Both the position numbers and the translations under genes were made by a program. Positions 1-5,462 of a stretch of DNA of 5,462 bases are shown piece by piece. This DNA comes from JBELMB01 sp042088665. GTDB taxonomy: Bacteria > Pseudomonadota > Alphaproteobacteria > Rhodobacterales > Rhodobacteraceae. Every line of letters starts with the position of its first letter. Position 1 is the stretch's first letter. Under the pieces are notes generated by a model, which had not been told where the DNA came from, made no database searches, and saw nothing but the letters and a program-made list of their open reading frames with translations. The stretch lies in NCBI GenBank assembly GCA_042088665.1, contig JBELMB010000277.1, forward strand, positions 1-5,462, read 5' to 3'.

Positions 1-51
1 CCCTCTTTCCAGGTTGAAAACCTGGCGTCCTAACCGATAGACGAACGGGCC
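1..51 (-). tRNA. tRNA-Glu (anticodon TTC), 5' part only; gene runs off the left edge
   Basis: Read on the minus strand, the sequence begins GGCCCGTTC followed by the D-arm start GTCTA at tRNA positions 10-14. The D-loop GG pair follows. A 5-bp anticodon stem (CCAGG/CCTGG) encloses the loop TTTTCAA. The anticodon TTC occupies window positions 18-16, which is tRNA position 34 when the first base is at 51, as expected for a standard tRNA. TTC reads GAA and GAG glutamate codons. The variable loop start is present, but the T-arm, the acceptor 3' strand and any CCA lie beyond base 1, so acceptor pairing cannot be checked. A good promoter lies immediately upstream (70-98), so the tRNA probably has its own transcript. 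Confidence 0.93.
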
Positions 52-69
52 ACTCTGTCGGTGAAGCGT

Positions 70-98
70 CTTCTAGAAAATGGTGCGGCGCGGCGCAA
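70..98 (-). promoter_or_regulatory. Sigma-70-type promoter of the tRNA-Glu gene
   Basis: On the minus strand there is TTGCGC (98-93), a 17-base spacer, and TAGAAG (75-70). This matches a housekeeping sigma factor -35/-10 layout with ideal spacing. The -10 box ends 18 bases before the tRNA 5' end, so transcription would start about 10-12 bases upstream of the mature tRNA. That is a normal short leader for RNase P removal. The assignment is by pattern and position only. Confidence 0.6.
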
Positions 99-103
99 GA
101 GAG

Positions 104-153
104 AAAACGCCCGAAAGGATCAAGTTTTTTGCCTGCAAGCGATTTTCCGGGCG
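104..153 (-). terminator. Possible rho-independent terminator after recJ
   Basis: Reading the minus strand, CGCCCGGAAA (153-144) can pair with TTTCGGGCG (116-108). This gives about nine base pairs with one bulged G, and it is followed directly by TTTTCTCTC (107-99). The loop is long (27 bases), which weakens the call. The stem starts 43 bases after the recJ stop codon. Its T-rich tail runs into the -35 box of the tRNA promoter, so it would separate recJ transcription from the tRNA gene. Confidence 0.4.
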
Positions 154-195
154 CAAGCCATCCGCGGCGCGTAGGGATCAGCTGTACAGACCACG

Positions 196-1956
196 CTAGT
201 CGGTACTGGGCGCCGCATCTTCCAGACGCAGTTGCACGGTGTTGCGCCCTTGCCAGGAGTTCACGTCCAGCTTGCCCGCAAGATGGAATCGCTGCCCCTG
301 ATGCGCCATCAGGGCGGGGCCCAAGGGGCCTTCCATCGCGTTGAACGCAATGGCGTCAAGGCGCGCGCCCATGCCGTCGTCCACCGAAATCTTCAGGTGG
401 CCACTGCCGACCACTTTGGCGAAACCGATGCGCGCATCGGTGATCGCGAATCGCGGTCCGGGGGCGCCCTGGCCGTAGGGACCGGCGCGCTCCAGTTGTT
501 CCACCAGATCCAACTGTGCGGCCCCCGGCATCAACATGCCGTCCAGCCGCAGATCCGCGGCGCCGCCCTGTCCCGCGCCTTGCCGCTCCAGCAGGGACGA
601 CAGGCGCGCCATGGCGGCCTCTACCCCGTCACGCGCCACTGTCAGGCCCGCCGCCATACGATGCCCACCGCCCTTCAGGAGCAGCCCCTCCGCGGCGAGG
701 CGCTGTATCGAGGCGCCGAGGTCGACGCCGGCAACGGACCTGCCGGATCCCTTGCCCTCCGCCCCGTCGAGCCCGATGACCACGGCCGGGCGACCGGTGC
801 GCTCCTTCAATCGCGACGCGACAATGCCCACAACACCGGGGTGCCAGCCCTCCCCCGCGGCCCAGACCAGCGGCGCGTCCAGCCCGCGCGCCTCGACCTG
901 TTCCATTGCCGCGGCACGTACGGCGGCTTCGATCTCGCGGCGCTCTGCGTTCAGCGCATCCAGCCGCTCTGCCATGGCCTGCGCCGCATTCGGATCTGTC
1001 GTCGCCAGCAGGCGCGCCCCGAGGTCGGCCTGCCCGATCCGACCACCGGCATTGACCCGCGGCCCCAGCACATAGCCAAGGTGATAAGCCTCGGGCGCGC
1101 GTTCCAGACGCGCAACATCCGACAGGGCCGTCAGCCCGGGCCGATTGCGGCGCGCCATGACCTTTAGCCCTTGTTGGACAAGAGCGCGGTTGACGCCGCG
1201 CAGGGGCGCAACATCTGCCACGGTCGCGAGCGCGACGAGATCCAGCATGGACATCAGGTCGGGCCCCTGCTGCCCTGCTTCGCGCATCTGTCGCCCTGCC
1301 TCGACCAGCACGAGAAAGACAACCGCCGCAGCACACAGATGCGCAAGGCTGCCGTCCTCATCCTGCCGGTTGGGATTGACCAGCGCATGACACGGCGGCA
1401 ACGTCTCACCGCCAAGGTGATGATCCAGCACCACGACATCCGCCCCCTGCGCCGCCGCCAGAGCCTCATGAGAGAGCGTGCCGCAATCGACGCAAACGAT
1501 CAGATCATGATCGCGCGCGAGCTGTGTCATGGCGGGGATGTTGGGCCCATACCCCTCGTCGATACGGTCCGGCACATACAGCGTCGCCTCCCGCCCCAAC
1601 TGCCGAAACCAGTCAATGAGCAGCGCCGCGGACGACCCACCGTCGACGTCATAATCGGCAAAGACCGCCACCCGTTCGCGGCCCCGCAAGGCCTGCAGCA
1701 GCCGCGCGGCAGCGGGCTGCATGTCCTTGAGCCTGCGCGGGTCCGGCAACAGGTCGCGCAGCTTGGGGTCCAGATAGCCTTGCACGGTTTCGGGCAGCAC
1801 ACCCAAACGCGCCAGCACGGCGCATAGCGGACGGGGCAGCCCCGTTTCCTGCGCGAGGGCCTCCGCCTGGCGTTCCGTATCGACGCCGGGTCCTACCCAA
1901 CGCCGACCGGTCAAGCTGCTTTCGACACCCAGATACGCCAAGCTGTGGCTGTCCAC
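196..1956 (-). CDS. recJ: Single-stranded-DNA-specific exonuclease RecJ
   Basis: RecJ degrades single-stranded DNA 5' to 3' and acts in RecF-pathway recombination, mismatch repair and base excision repair. The 586-residue product is close to E. coli RecJ (577). The DHH metal-binding motifs are intact: DYDVDG at 101-106, VDCG with Asp157, and DHH at 178-180. The DHH domain ends near Asp239-Asp248 and GPRVNAGGRIG (298-308). The DHHA1 part has HPGVVGIVASR (372-382), GSGRSV (403-408) and GGGHRMAAG (429-437). The last ~130 residues fit the RecJ OB-like domain. The longest reading starts at GTG 1956, but a GGAGGTG ribosome site overlaps that codon. TTG at 1941, giving an N-terminus that reads LAYLGVESSLTGRRW, has this site 12 bases upstream and may be the true start. 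The gene begins about 100 bases after the glpX stop and probably shares its transcript. Confidence 0.96.
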   Translation of the reverse strand: MDSHSLAYLGVESSLTGRRWVGPGVDTERQAEALAQETGLPRPLCAVLARLGVLPETVQGYLDPKLRDLLPDPRRLKDMQPAAARLLQALRGRERVAVFADYDVDGGSSAALLIDWFRQLGREATLYVPDRIDEGYGPNIPAMTQLARDHDLIVCVDCGTLSHEALAAAQGADVVVLDHHLGGETLPPCHALVNPNRQDEDGSLAHLCAAAVVFLVLVEAGRQMREAGQQGPDLMSMLDLVALATVADVAPLRGVNRALVQQGLKVMARRNRPGLTALSDVARLERAPEAYHLGYVLGPRVNAGGRIGQADLGARLLATTDPNAAQAMAERLDALNAERREIEAAVRAAAMEQVEARGLDAPLVWAAGEGWHPGVVGIVASRLKERTGRPAVVIGLDGAEGKGSGRSVAGVDLGASIQRLAAEGLLLKGGGHRMAAGLTVARDGVEAAMARLSSLLERQGAGQGGAADLRLDGMLMPGAAQLDLVEQLERAGPYGQGAPGPRFAITDARIGFAKVVGSGHLKISVDDGMGARLDAIAFNAMEGPLGPALMAHQGQRFHLAGKLDVNSWQGRNTVQLRLEDAAPSTD

Positions 1957-1964
1957 CTCCCCGT

Positions 1965-2025
1965 GTCAGACCTCAGGCGCTTGCAGTCTTGACCACAGGC
2001 GCCTGTCGCTTCCCTTGTCAGGACC
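1965..2025. repeat. Cluster of three GGTC(N1-2)GAC elements between glpX and recJ
   Basis: On the minus strand GGTCCTGAC (2025-2017), GGTCAAGAC (1994-1986) and GGTCTGAC (1972-1965) occur in the 97-bp glpX-recJ gap. The last two sit inside a longer imperfect direct repeat: GCGCCTGtGGTCaaGAC (2002-1986) and GCGCCTGaGGTCtGAC (1980-1965), offset by 21-22 bp, about two DNA turns. The first of these also contains the perfect 10-bp palindrome CAGGCGCCTG (1996-2005). This could be a protein-binding site before recJ, a small local duplication, or chance in GC-rich DNA. No clear -10/-35 pair accompanies it. Confidence 0.35.
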
Positions 2026-2053
2026 AAAGCATGGCCCCGTTCCCGTGCAGCGC

Positions 2054-3028
2054 TCAGTCGGCGCGCTTGAACGGGTTGCGGTAGTGCACGCGGCGCACAG
2101 AGCCGGTCTTGGACCGCATCAGGATGGTCTCTGTCTCGATCCAGCCCACCTGGCGCTTGATCCCCGGCACAAGGGAGCCGTTCGTCACGCCCGTGGCCGC
2201 AAAGATCACGTGGTCGGTGACCATCTCGTCCCGCGTGTAGACGCGGTCGAAATCGGTGATGCCGGCCTTTGTGGCGCGCCCGCGCTCGTCATCGTTGCGG
2301 AACAGCAGACGACCAAAGATCTGACCACCCATGCATTTCAGTGCCGCTGCGGCCAGCACGCCCTCTGGCGCGCCGCCAGACCCCATGTACATATCGATGC
2401 CTGTCACATCAGGTTCGGCGCAATGCATTACCCCGGCCACATCGCCGTCGGTGATCAGGCGAATGCCCGCACCCGTGGCGCGCACTTCGGCAATCGCCTC
2501 TTCATGGCGCGGTCGCTCAAGGATGCAGCAAGTGATGTCCGCAGGTTGACACCCCTTGGCCTTGGCCAGAGCTTCGACACGCTCGGTCGGCGTCATGTCA
2601 AGGGTGACGACGTGGTCAGGATAGCCCGGGCCCACGGCCAGCTTGTCCATGTAGACGTCCGGTGCGTGCAGCATGGAACCGCGCGGGCCCATGGCGATCA
2701 CGGTCAGCGCGTTTGGCATGTCCTTGGCGGTCAGCGTGGTGCCTTCCAGCGGATCAAGCGCGATATCCACGCCCGGACCGTCACCGGTCCCCACTTCTTC
2801 ACCGATGTAGAGCATGGGCGCTTCGTCGCGCTCGCCCTCACCGATGACAACCACACCCTTGATGTCGAGTTTGTTGAGCTGCTCACGCATGGCGTTCACC
2901 GCGGCCTGATCTGCGGCCTTTTCGTCCCCGCGGCCAATCCAGTCTGCGCTGGCGATGGCGGCCTGCTCGGCAACGCGAGCCAGCCCCAGCGAAAGCATAC
3001 GGTCATTGAAATCCTTGGGCGTCGACAT
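2054..3028 (-). CDS. glpX: Class II fructose-1,6-bisphosphatase GlpX
   Basis: GlpX hydrolyses fructose 1,6-bisphosphate to fructose 6-phosphate and phosphate in the cytoplasm, the committed step of gluconeogenesis. The 324-residue product aligns along its length with E. coli GlpX (336). Visible motifs are GRGDEKAAD (32-40), GEGERDEAPMLYIGEEVG (63-80) with metal-ligand Glu64, DPLEGTT (92-98) with Asp92, APDVYM (122-127), DGDVAG (194-199), and GGAPEG (218-223) with Glu222 at the position of the E. coli metal ligand Glu213. ATG 3028 is chosen over an in-frame start at 3130 because it has a good ribosome site and gives the family N-terminus. The gene lies 227 bases after the Rid gene, with its own possible promoter, and about 100 bases before recJ. 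In Rhodobacteraceae it may also be the bisphosphatase of related sugar-phosphate cycles, but nothing here shows that. Confidence 0.97.
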   Translation of the reverse strand: MSTPKDFNDRMLSLGLARVAEQAAIASADWIGRGDEKAADQAAVNAMREQLNKLDIKGVVVIGEGERDEAPMLYIGEEVGTGDGPGVDIALDPLEGTTLTAKDMPNALTVIAMGPRGSMLHAPDVYMDKLAVGPGYPDHVVTLDMTPTERVEALAKAKGCQPADITCCILERPRHEEAIAEVRATGAGIRLITDGDVAGVMHCAEPDVTGIDMYMGSGGAPEGVLAAAALKCMGGQIFGRLLFRNDDERGRATKAGITDFDRVYTRDEMVTDHVIFAATGVTNGSLVPGIKRQVGWIETETILMRSKTGSVRRVHYRNPFKRAD

Positions 3029-3035
3029 ATGGGTG

Positions 3036-3042
3036 TCCTTCC
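3036..3042 (-). promoter_or_regulatory. Ribosome binding site fixing the glpX start
   Basis: The minus strand reads GGAAGGA (3042-3036), then seven bases, then ATG at 3028. This settles the start at the MSTPKDF N-terminus. The open frame continues 34 codons upstream, but that stretch looks non-coding and is unlike GlpX. Confidence 0.7.
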
Positions 3043-3112
3043 GTAAAACCTGCCATGGCTCTAGCCCAGAGCGCCGAGGCGGGGCAAGCTGGGAACGCGT
3101 CCAGAGCCGCGG

Positions 3113-3141
3113 ACAATGTGAAGCGCCCAAGCAAATGCCAA
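3113..3141 (-). promoter_or_regulatory. Weak candidate promoter for glpX-recJ
   Basis: On the minus strand TTGGCA (3141-3136) is followed by 17 bases and CATTGT (3118-3113). The -35 is close to TTGACA, but the -10 matches consensus at only three positions. It lies about 85 bases before the glpX start and is overlapped by a dyad at 3135-3153, a layout often seen for repressor sites. It is the best pair I found in this gap, but it remains weak. Confidence 0.22.
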
Positions 3142-3153
3142 AGCAGGTGGCAT
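3135..3153. promoter_or_regulatory. Dyad ATGCCA-N7-TGGCAT, possible operator upstream of glpX
   Basis: ATGCCA (3135-3140) and TGGCAT (3148-3153) form a perfect 6-bp inverted repeat with a 7-base centre. The symmetry and half-site spacing resemble a dimeric transcription factor site. It overlaps the candidate glpX -35 box. No regulator can be named from the sequence, and 6-bp arms can arise by chance. Confidence 0.3.
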
Positions 3154-3212
3154 ATCCAAGCGCCCTGCATGGGGCGGGGACAAACCGCTCTCCATTGGCG
3201 CGCCCGGCGTAG

Positions 3213-3230
3213 CGCGGGGTTCACCCCGCG
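3213..3230 (-). terminator. Strong GC hairpin after the Rid gene, probable transcription end
   Basis: CGCGGGGT (3213-3220) and ACCCCGCG (3223-3230) are perfectly complementary. On the minus strand this folds as a 7-bp CGCGGGG stem with a TGAA loop, or 8 bp if the loop-closing T-A pair is counted. It begins 25 bases after the Rid stop codon. No T-run follows (CTACGCCGGG), so it is not a textbook intrinsic terminator. It could still halt transcription or protect the 3' end of a hom-rid mRNA. With its flanks it also resembles short palindromic repeats scattered between genes in alphaproteobacteria; that resemblance is from memory. Confidence 0.45.
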
Positions 3231-3255
3231 TCCCCCGCTCGTCCGGTTTCGCCGC

Positions 3256-3660
3256 TCAGCGCAGCGCGGCGATCACCCGCACTTCGACAAGCGCGCCGGG
3301 CCGCCGCAAACCGGCGATTTCGACAGCCGTCCATGCGGGATAGGGCGCTTTGACGAAACGCGCGCGCACCTGCGAGAACAGCTCGAAATGCCGGGTGATG
3401 TCGATGTGATAGCTGGTCATCTCGACAATATCGCCATGATCCAGCCCCGCCTCGGCCAAGACCGTTCCGATCTTGCGAAACACCTCTTCGAACTGTGCTT
3501 TTGGCTGTTCCGGCATCTGTCCGTCCGACCGAGAGCCCGTCACGCCGGTCAGGAACACATGGCCACCGGACAGGATCCCCGGCGAGAGTTTCAGCGCGTC
3601 CGCCGCCGCTTCGGCGCCCGCAGGCACAAGCGGCACGCGGCCGGACGCCAAGGCGCTCAA
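3256..3660 (-). CDS. Rid family protein (YjgF/YER057c/UK114), subgroup lacking the catalytic Arg
   Basis: Classical RidA hydrolyses reactive enamines/imines such as 2-aminoacrylate released by PLP enzymes. This 134-residue protein has the family size and pattern: GHVFLTGVTG (33-42), a helix around QFEEVFRKIGTVLAEAG (56-72), DIVEMTSYHIDI (77-88), PYPAWTAVEIAGL (106-118) and GALVEVRVIA (122-131). Aligned to E. coli RidA, Glu126 matches Glu120, but catalytic Arg105 is replaced by Trp110. It therefore fits Rid subgroups without demonstrated deaminase activity, and its substrate is unknown. The longest start is TTG 3660, overlapping the hom stop as TTGA. The upstream GAAGAGG is too close to it and suits TTG 3651 (about ten bases away) better. 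Either way, translation is probably coupled to hom. Confidence 0.88.
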   Translation of the reverse strand: MSALASGRVPLVPAGAEAAADALKLSPGILSGGHVFLTGVTGSRSDGQMPEQPKAQFEEVFRKIGTVLAEAGLDHGDIVEMTSYHIDITRHFELFSQVRARFVKAPYPAWTAVEIAGLRRPGALVEVRVIAALR

Positions 3661-4942
3661 ACCTCTTCGATGCGCAAGGCCACCGGCGAAGCCGAGACCA
3701 CGGCCAGCGTCTGAACGGCGTCCAAGGCGGTATCAAGCGCCGCCCGCGTCGTCTTGTGTGTCACGATCAGGACCGGTGCGACCTCCGTGCTGTGGTCGTA
3801 CTGGCGCATCCGGTGGATGGACACGCCTGCCTCACCCAGTGCTGCGGCGACCTTGGCCAGCGCGCCCGGTGTGTCCATGAGCGCAAGGCGCAGGTAGTAG
3901 GGCGCAGGGGTCGTGGCCTGTGCCGATGCCACCGGGCGCAGCGTTGTGGCCACCTGACCAAAGGTCGAGACCCGCAACCCGCGCGCCACATCCATGACGT
4001 CGCCCAGCACGGCAGAGGCCGTCGGCCCCTCCCCCGCACCGGCGCCGCGCATCACGATCTGACCGACCTGGTCGCCTTCGATCACCACCACGTTGGTGCC
4101 CCCGACAACTGCCCCAGCGGCGAGGCGGCGGGAACAAGGCAAGGCGCCATGGATTGCTCCAGCCCGCGATCGGTCATGCGGCTGACGCCCAGCAGCTTGA
4201 TGCGGAACCCCATGTCCGCGGCCTGCCTGATGTCCTCGATGGTCACGGTGCCGATGCCCTCCAGCTCCACGCCCGCGAAATTGACCTGTGTGCCAAAGGC
4301 GATGGCGGCCAGCAGCGCCAGCTTGTGCCCGGCATCGATACCGCCCACGTCCAGCGTCGGATCCGCTTCCAGATAGCCAAGGCCATCCGCCTCGGCAAAG
4401 GCCTCGTCATAGCTCAGGCCCGCATCTTCCATCCGGGTCAGGATGTAGTTGCAGGTGCCGTTCATCACGCCCATCACGCGCGAGATGTCATTGCCGGCCA
4501 GCCCCTCGGTCAGGGCCTTGACCACCGGGATGCCCCCGGCCACCGCCGCCTCGAAACGCAGCACAGCGCCCTGTGCCTCGGCACGTTCCGCAAGCGCCTG
4601 CCCATGGTGCGCAAGCAGGGCCTTGTTGGCCGTGATCACGTCCTTGCCCGCCTCCAGCGCCGCCTCGACCGCCTCCTTGGCAGGGCCTTCGCTGCCGCCG
4701 ATCATCTCGACAAAGACATCGACGTCCTCCCGCCTGGCCAATGCCACGGGATCCTCTTCCCATGTGTAATCCGACAGGGTCACGCCACGGTCCTTGTCGC
4801 GGCTGCGCGCAGAGACCGCGGTGATCACGACCGGACGGCCGGAACGCGCCTCCAGAAGCGCGGCCTTTTGACGGACGATCTTGACCACACCGGCGCCGAC
4901 GGTCCCAAGACCAGCAATGCCAAGACGCAAGGGTTGGGACAT
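3657..4942 (-). pseudogene. hom: Homoserine dehydrogenase, interrupted by a single-base frameshift
   Basis: Homoserine dehydrogenase reduces aspartate semialdehyde to homoserine with NAD(P)H, feeding threonine and methionine synthesis. The first frame (4942-4082) holds the nucleotide-binding GLGTVGAG (11-18), ANK with Lys107, AGGIPVVKAL (135-144), GVMNGTCNYIL (158-168), and the active-site set Glu192, Asp198, Asp203 and Lys207, spaced as in the yeast enzyme. It then shifts and stops after QLSGAPTWW. The rest continues in the next frame from GGTNVVVIEGD to 3657 and includes a C-terminal ACT domain (about 348-428) likely to sense threonine. Adding one G at 4099-4103 gives QLSGGTNVVV and a 428-residue protein of normal length. 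ATG 4942 has AAGGAG six bases upstream. Both parts are otherwise well conserved, so a sequencing error or very recent mutation is likelier than an old pseudogene. Confidence 0.93.
4099..4103 (-). other. Frameshift point in hom (run of five G on the minus strand)
   Basis: The minus strand reads TTGTCGGGGGCACCAAC. With six G instead of five it would read TTG TCG GGG GGC ACC AAC, Leu-Ser-Gly-Gly-Thr-Asn, the expected family sequence. A short homopolymer is a typical place for a lost base in sequencing or replication. A ribosome slipping back one base with GGG in the P site would also restore the frame, since GGG re-pairs perfectly one base back. Confidence 0.85.
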
Positions 4943-5074
4943 GGGAGGCTCCTTCGAAGGTTGTGGCTCTGCGCCGGAGTTAGCCTCTCACCGTCGCGGC
5001 TGCAACCGGTCGATGCGCTGCACCCCAAAGGCAGCGGCCGCTGAAGTGCGTCCCCGGCCTGCATCACACTTTTG

Positions 5075-5095
5075 CCATCGCAGGGGCGGCGATGG
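5075..5095. terminator. Hairpin between the lipoprotein gene and hom
   Basis: CCATCGC (5075-5081) and GCGATGG (5089-5095) form a perfect 7-bp stem with a 7-base loop, starting 21 bases after the lipoprotein stop codon on the minus strand. The minus strand continues with CAAAAG and has no T-run, so intrinsic termination would be weak. It may end or stabilise the lipoprotein mRNA. The remaining ~130 bases before hom hold the hom ribosome site and nothing else I can support. Confidence 0.35.
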
Positions 5096-5116
5096 AAACG
5101 CGACTGTCACGGCACG

Positions 5117-5434
5117 CTATTGCGCGCGCAGGTCTTCGGCCTTTTGGCGCAACCGCGCGAGGCGGGTCGGCACGGCGGCGGATTGGGACACCCGCGCGCC
5201 CATCAGCCTGTCCGCCTTGGCGCGCAAAAGATCGACACGCGCTTCGACTTCGGGCACGGTTTCAGGCACGGCGCGGATCTCGTCCGGCCCGGTCAAGAGC
5301 GTGTCCAGCGGCACGAGGTCGGGATAGGGCGCCTCCGCCACGCCCGGCGTCGCTGCCTCATCCAGTTCGGGAAACTGGGTACAGGCCGCAAGCACGATCG
5401 TGCCTGCCGTCAGGATGCCGGGCCACTTCTTCAT
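5117..5434 (-). CDS. Small predicted lipoprotein of unknown function
   Basis: The 105-residue product starts MKKW, continues with a short hydrophobic stretch, and has the lipobox LAAC (15-18). Cys18 would be lipidated after signal peptidase II cleavage. Residue +2 is Thr, so outer-membrane sorting is possible. Residues ~20-60 are rich in Pro, Glu, Asp and Ala and look extended. Residues ~61-105 (EVEARVDLLRAKADRL and TRLARLRQKAEDLRAQ) are charged and probably helical, possibly a short coiled coil. I do not recognise a family. ATG 5434 is chosen because it places the signal peptide correctly; the upstream ribosome site is weak. The stop is 174 bases before hom, with a hairpin between, so it need not be in the same transcript. 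The right edge cuts off its upstream context. Confidence 0.8.
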   Translation of the reverse strand: MKKWPGILTAGTIVLAACTQFPELDEAATPGVAEAPYPDLVPLDTLLTGPDEIRAVPETVPEVEARVDLLRAKADRLMGARVSQSAAVPTRLARLRQKAEDLRAQ

Positions 5435-5462
5435 GTCACCGTCTTGCCGCAGCCCTTGGGAT

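Noticed and set aside
232..1167. Long plus-strand open frame (311 codons) opposite recJ
   Set aside because: It lies wholly antisense to a well-supported recJ, and its product has a low-complexity, Arg/Gln/His-rich look typical of GC-rich shadow frames.
2015..3046. Plus-strand open frame (343 codons) opposite glpX
   Set aside because: It mirrors glpX almost exactly, is unusually His-rich and has no recognisable domain; it is a codon-bias shadow.
3003..3224. Minus-strand frame of 73 codons in the Rid-glpX gap
   Set aside because: It overlaps the glpX start in another frame, has no ribosome site, and its Trp/Arg/Cys-rich composition is unlike the neighbours.
3657..4142. Separate ACT-domain gene starting at TTG 4142
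   Set aside because: The first ~14 residues are an out-of-frame reading of hom, there is no ribosome site, and one added G joins it perfectly to the upstream part.
5032..5043. 12-bp palindrome CAGCGGCCGCTG
   Set aside because: It is pure GC-rich symmetry containing a NotI-type site, with no positional link to a promoter; probably chance.
4154..5044. Plus-strand open frame (296 codons) opposite hom
   Set aside because: It is antisense to hom, with His/Arg/Gln-rich composition and no recognisable motif.
4825..5067. Minus-strand 80-codon frame that might be a leader peptide before hom
   Set aside because: It runs deep into hom in another frame, has no run of Thr, Ile or Met regulatory codons, and no attenuator-like alternating hairpins were seen.
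4943..5116. SAM-type or other riboswitch, or a clear promoter, upstream of hom
   Set aside because: I could not find a conserved riboswitch core. The best promoter pair (TTGCAG-N17-TAACTC) matches consensus too poorly to list.

Overview
The window looks like an ordinary chromosomal housekeeping segment from a GC-rich alphaproteobacterium, most likely Rhodobacteraceae (Roseobacter group). This rests on the style of the RecJ, GlpX and homoserine dehydrogenase proteins, the hom-glpX-recJ gene neighbourhood, and a tRNA promoter of TTGCGC-N17-TAGAAG form. The taxonomic call comes from recognising sequences, not from a search.

Every gene I can support is on the minus strand, so transcription runs from right to left. 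From the right edge they are: a small predicted lipoprotein of unknown function (5434-5117); a homoserine dehydrogenase (hom, 4942-3657) broken by one missing base in a G run; a Rid-family (YjgF/YER057c/UK114) protein (3660-3256) whose start overlaps the hom stop; a 227-bp intergenic region with a strong hairpin and a dyad; class II fructose-1,6-bisphosphatase (glpX, 3028-2054); the single-strand exonuclease gene recJ (1956-196); and the 5' two thirds of a tRNA-Glu(UUC) gene, cut by the left edge (51-1).

Hom catalyses a step in threonine and methionine synthesis. The Rid protein is probably co-translated with it, but it lacks the arginine needed for the classical imine-deaminase activity. GlpX serves gluconeogenesis, and RecJ serves DNA recombination and repair. 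These are not one pathway; the group looks like neighbouring housekeeping genes that share transcripts. A hairpin after the Rid gene and promoter-like or operator-like sequence before glpX suggest two units: hom-rid, and glpX-recJ. A terminator-like structure then separates recJ from the tRNA promoter.

The points most worth checking are the hom frameshift (sequencing error, real mutation or ribosomal slippage), the Arg-to-Trp change in the Rid protein, the dyad before glpX, and a cluster of GGTC(N1-2)GAC elements just upstream of recJ. I found no CRISPR array, insertion sequence, phage gene, or convincing undescribed system.
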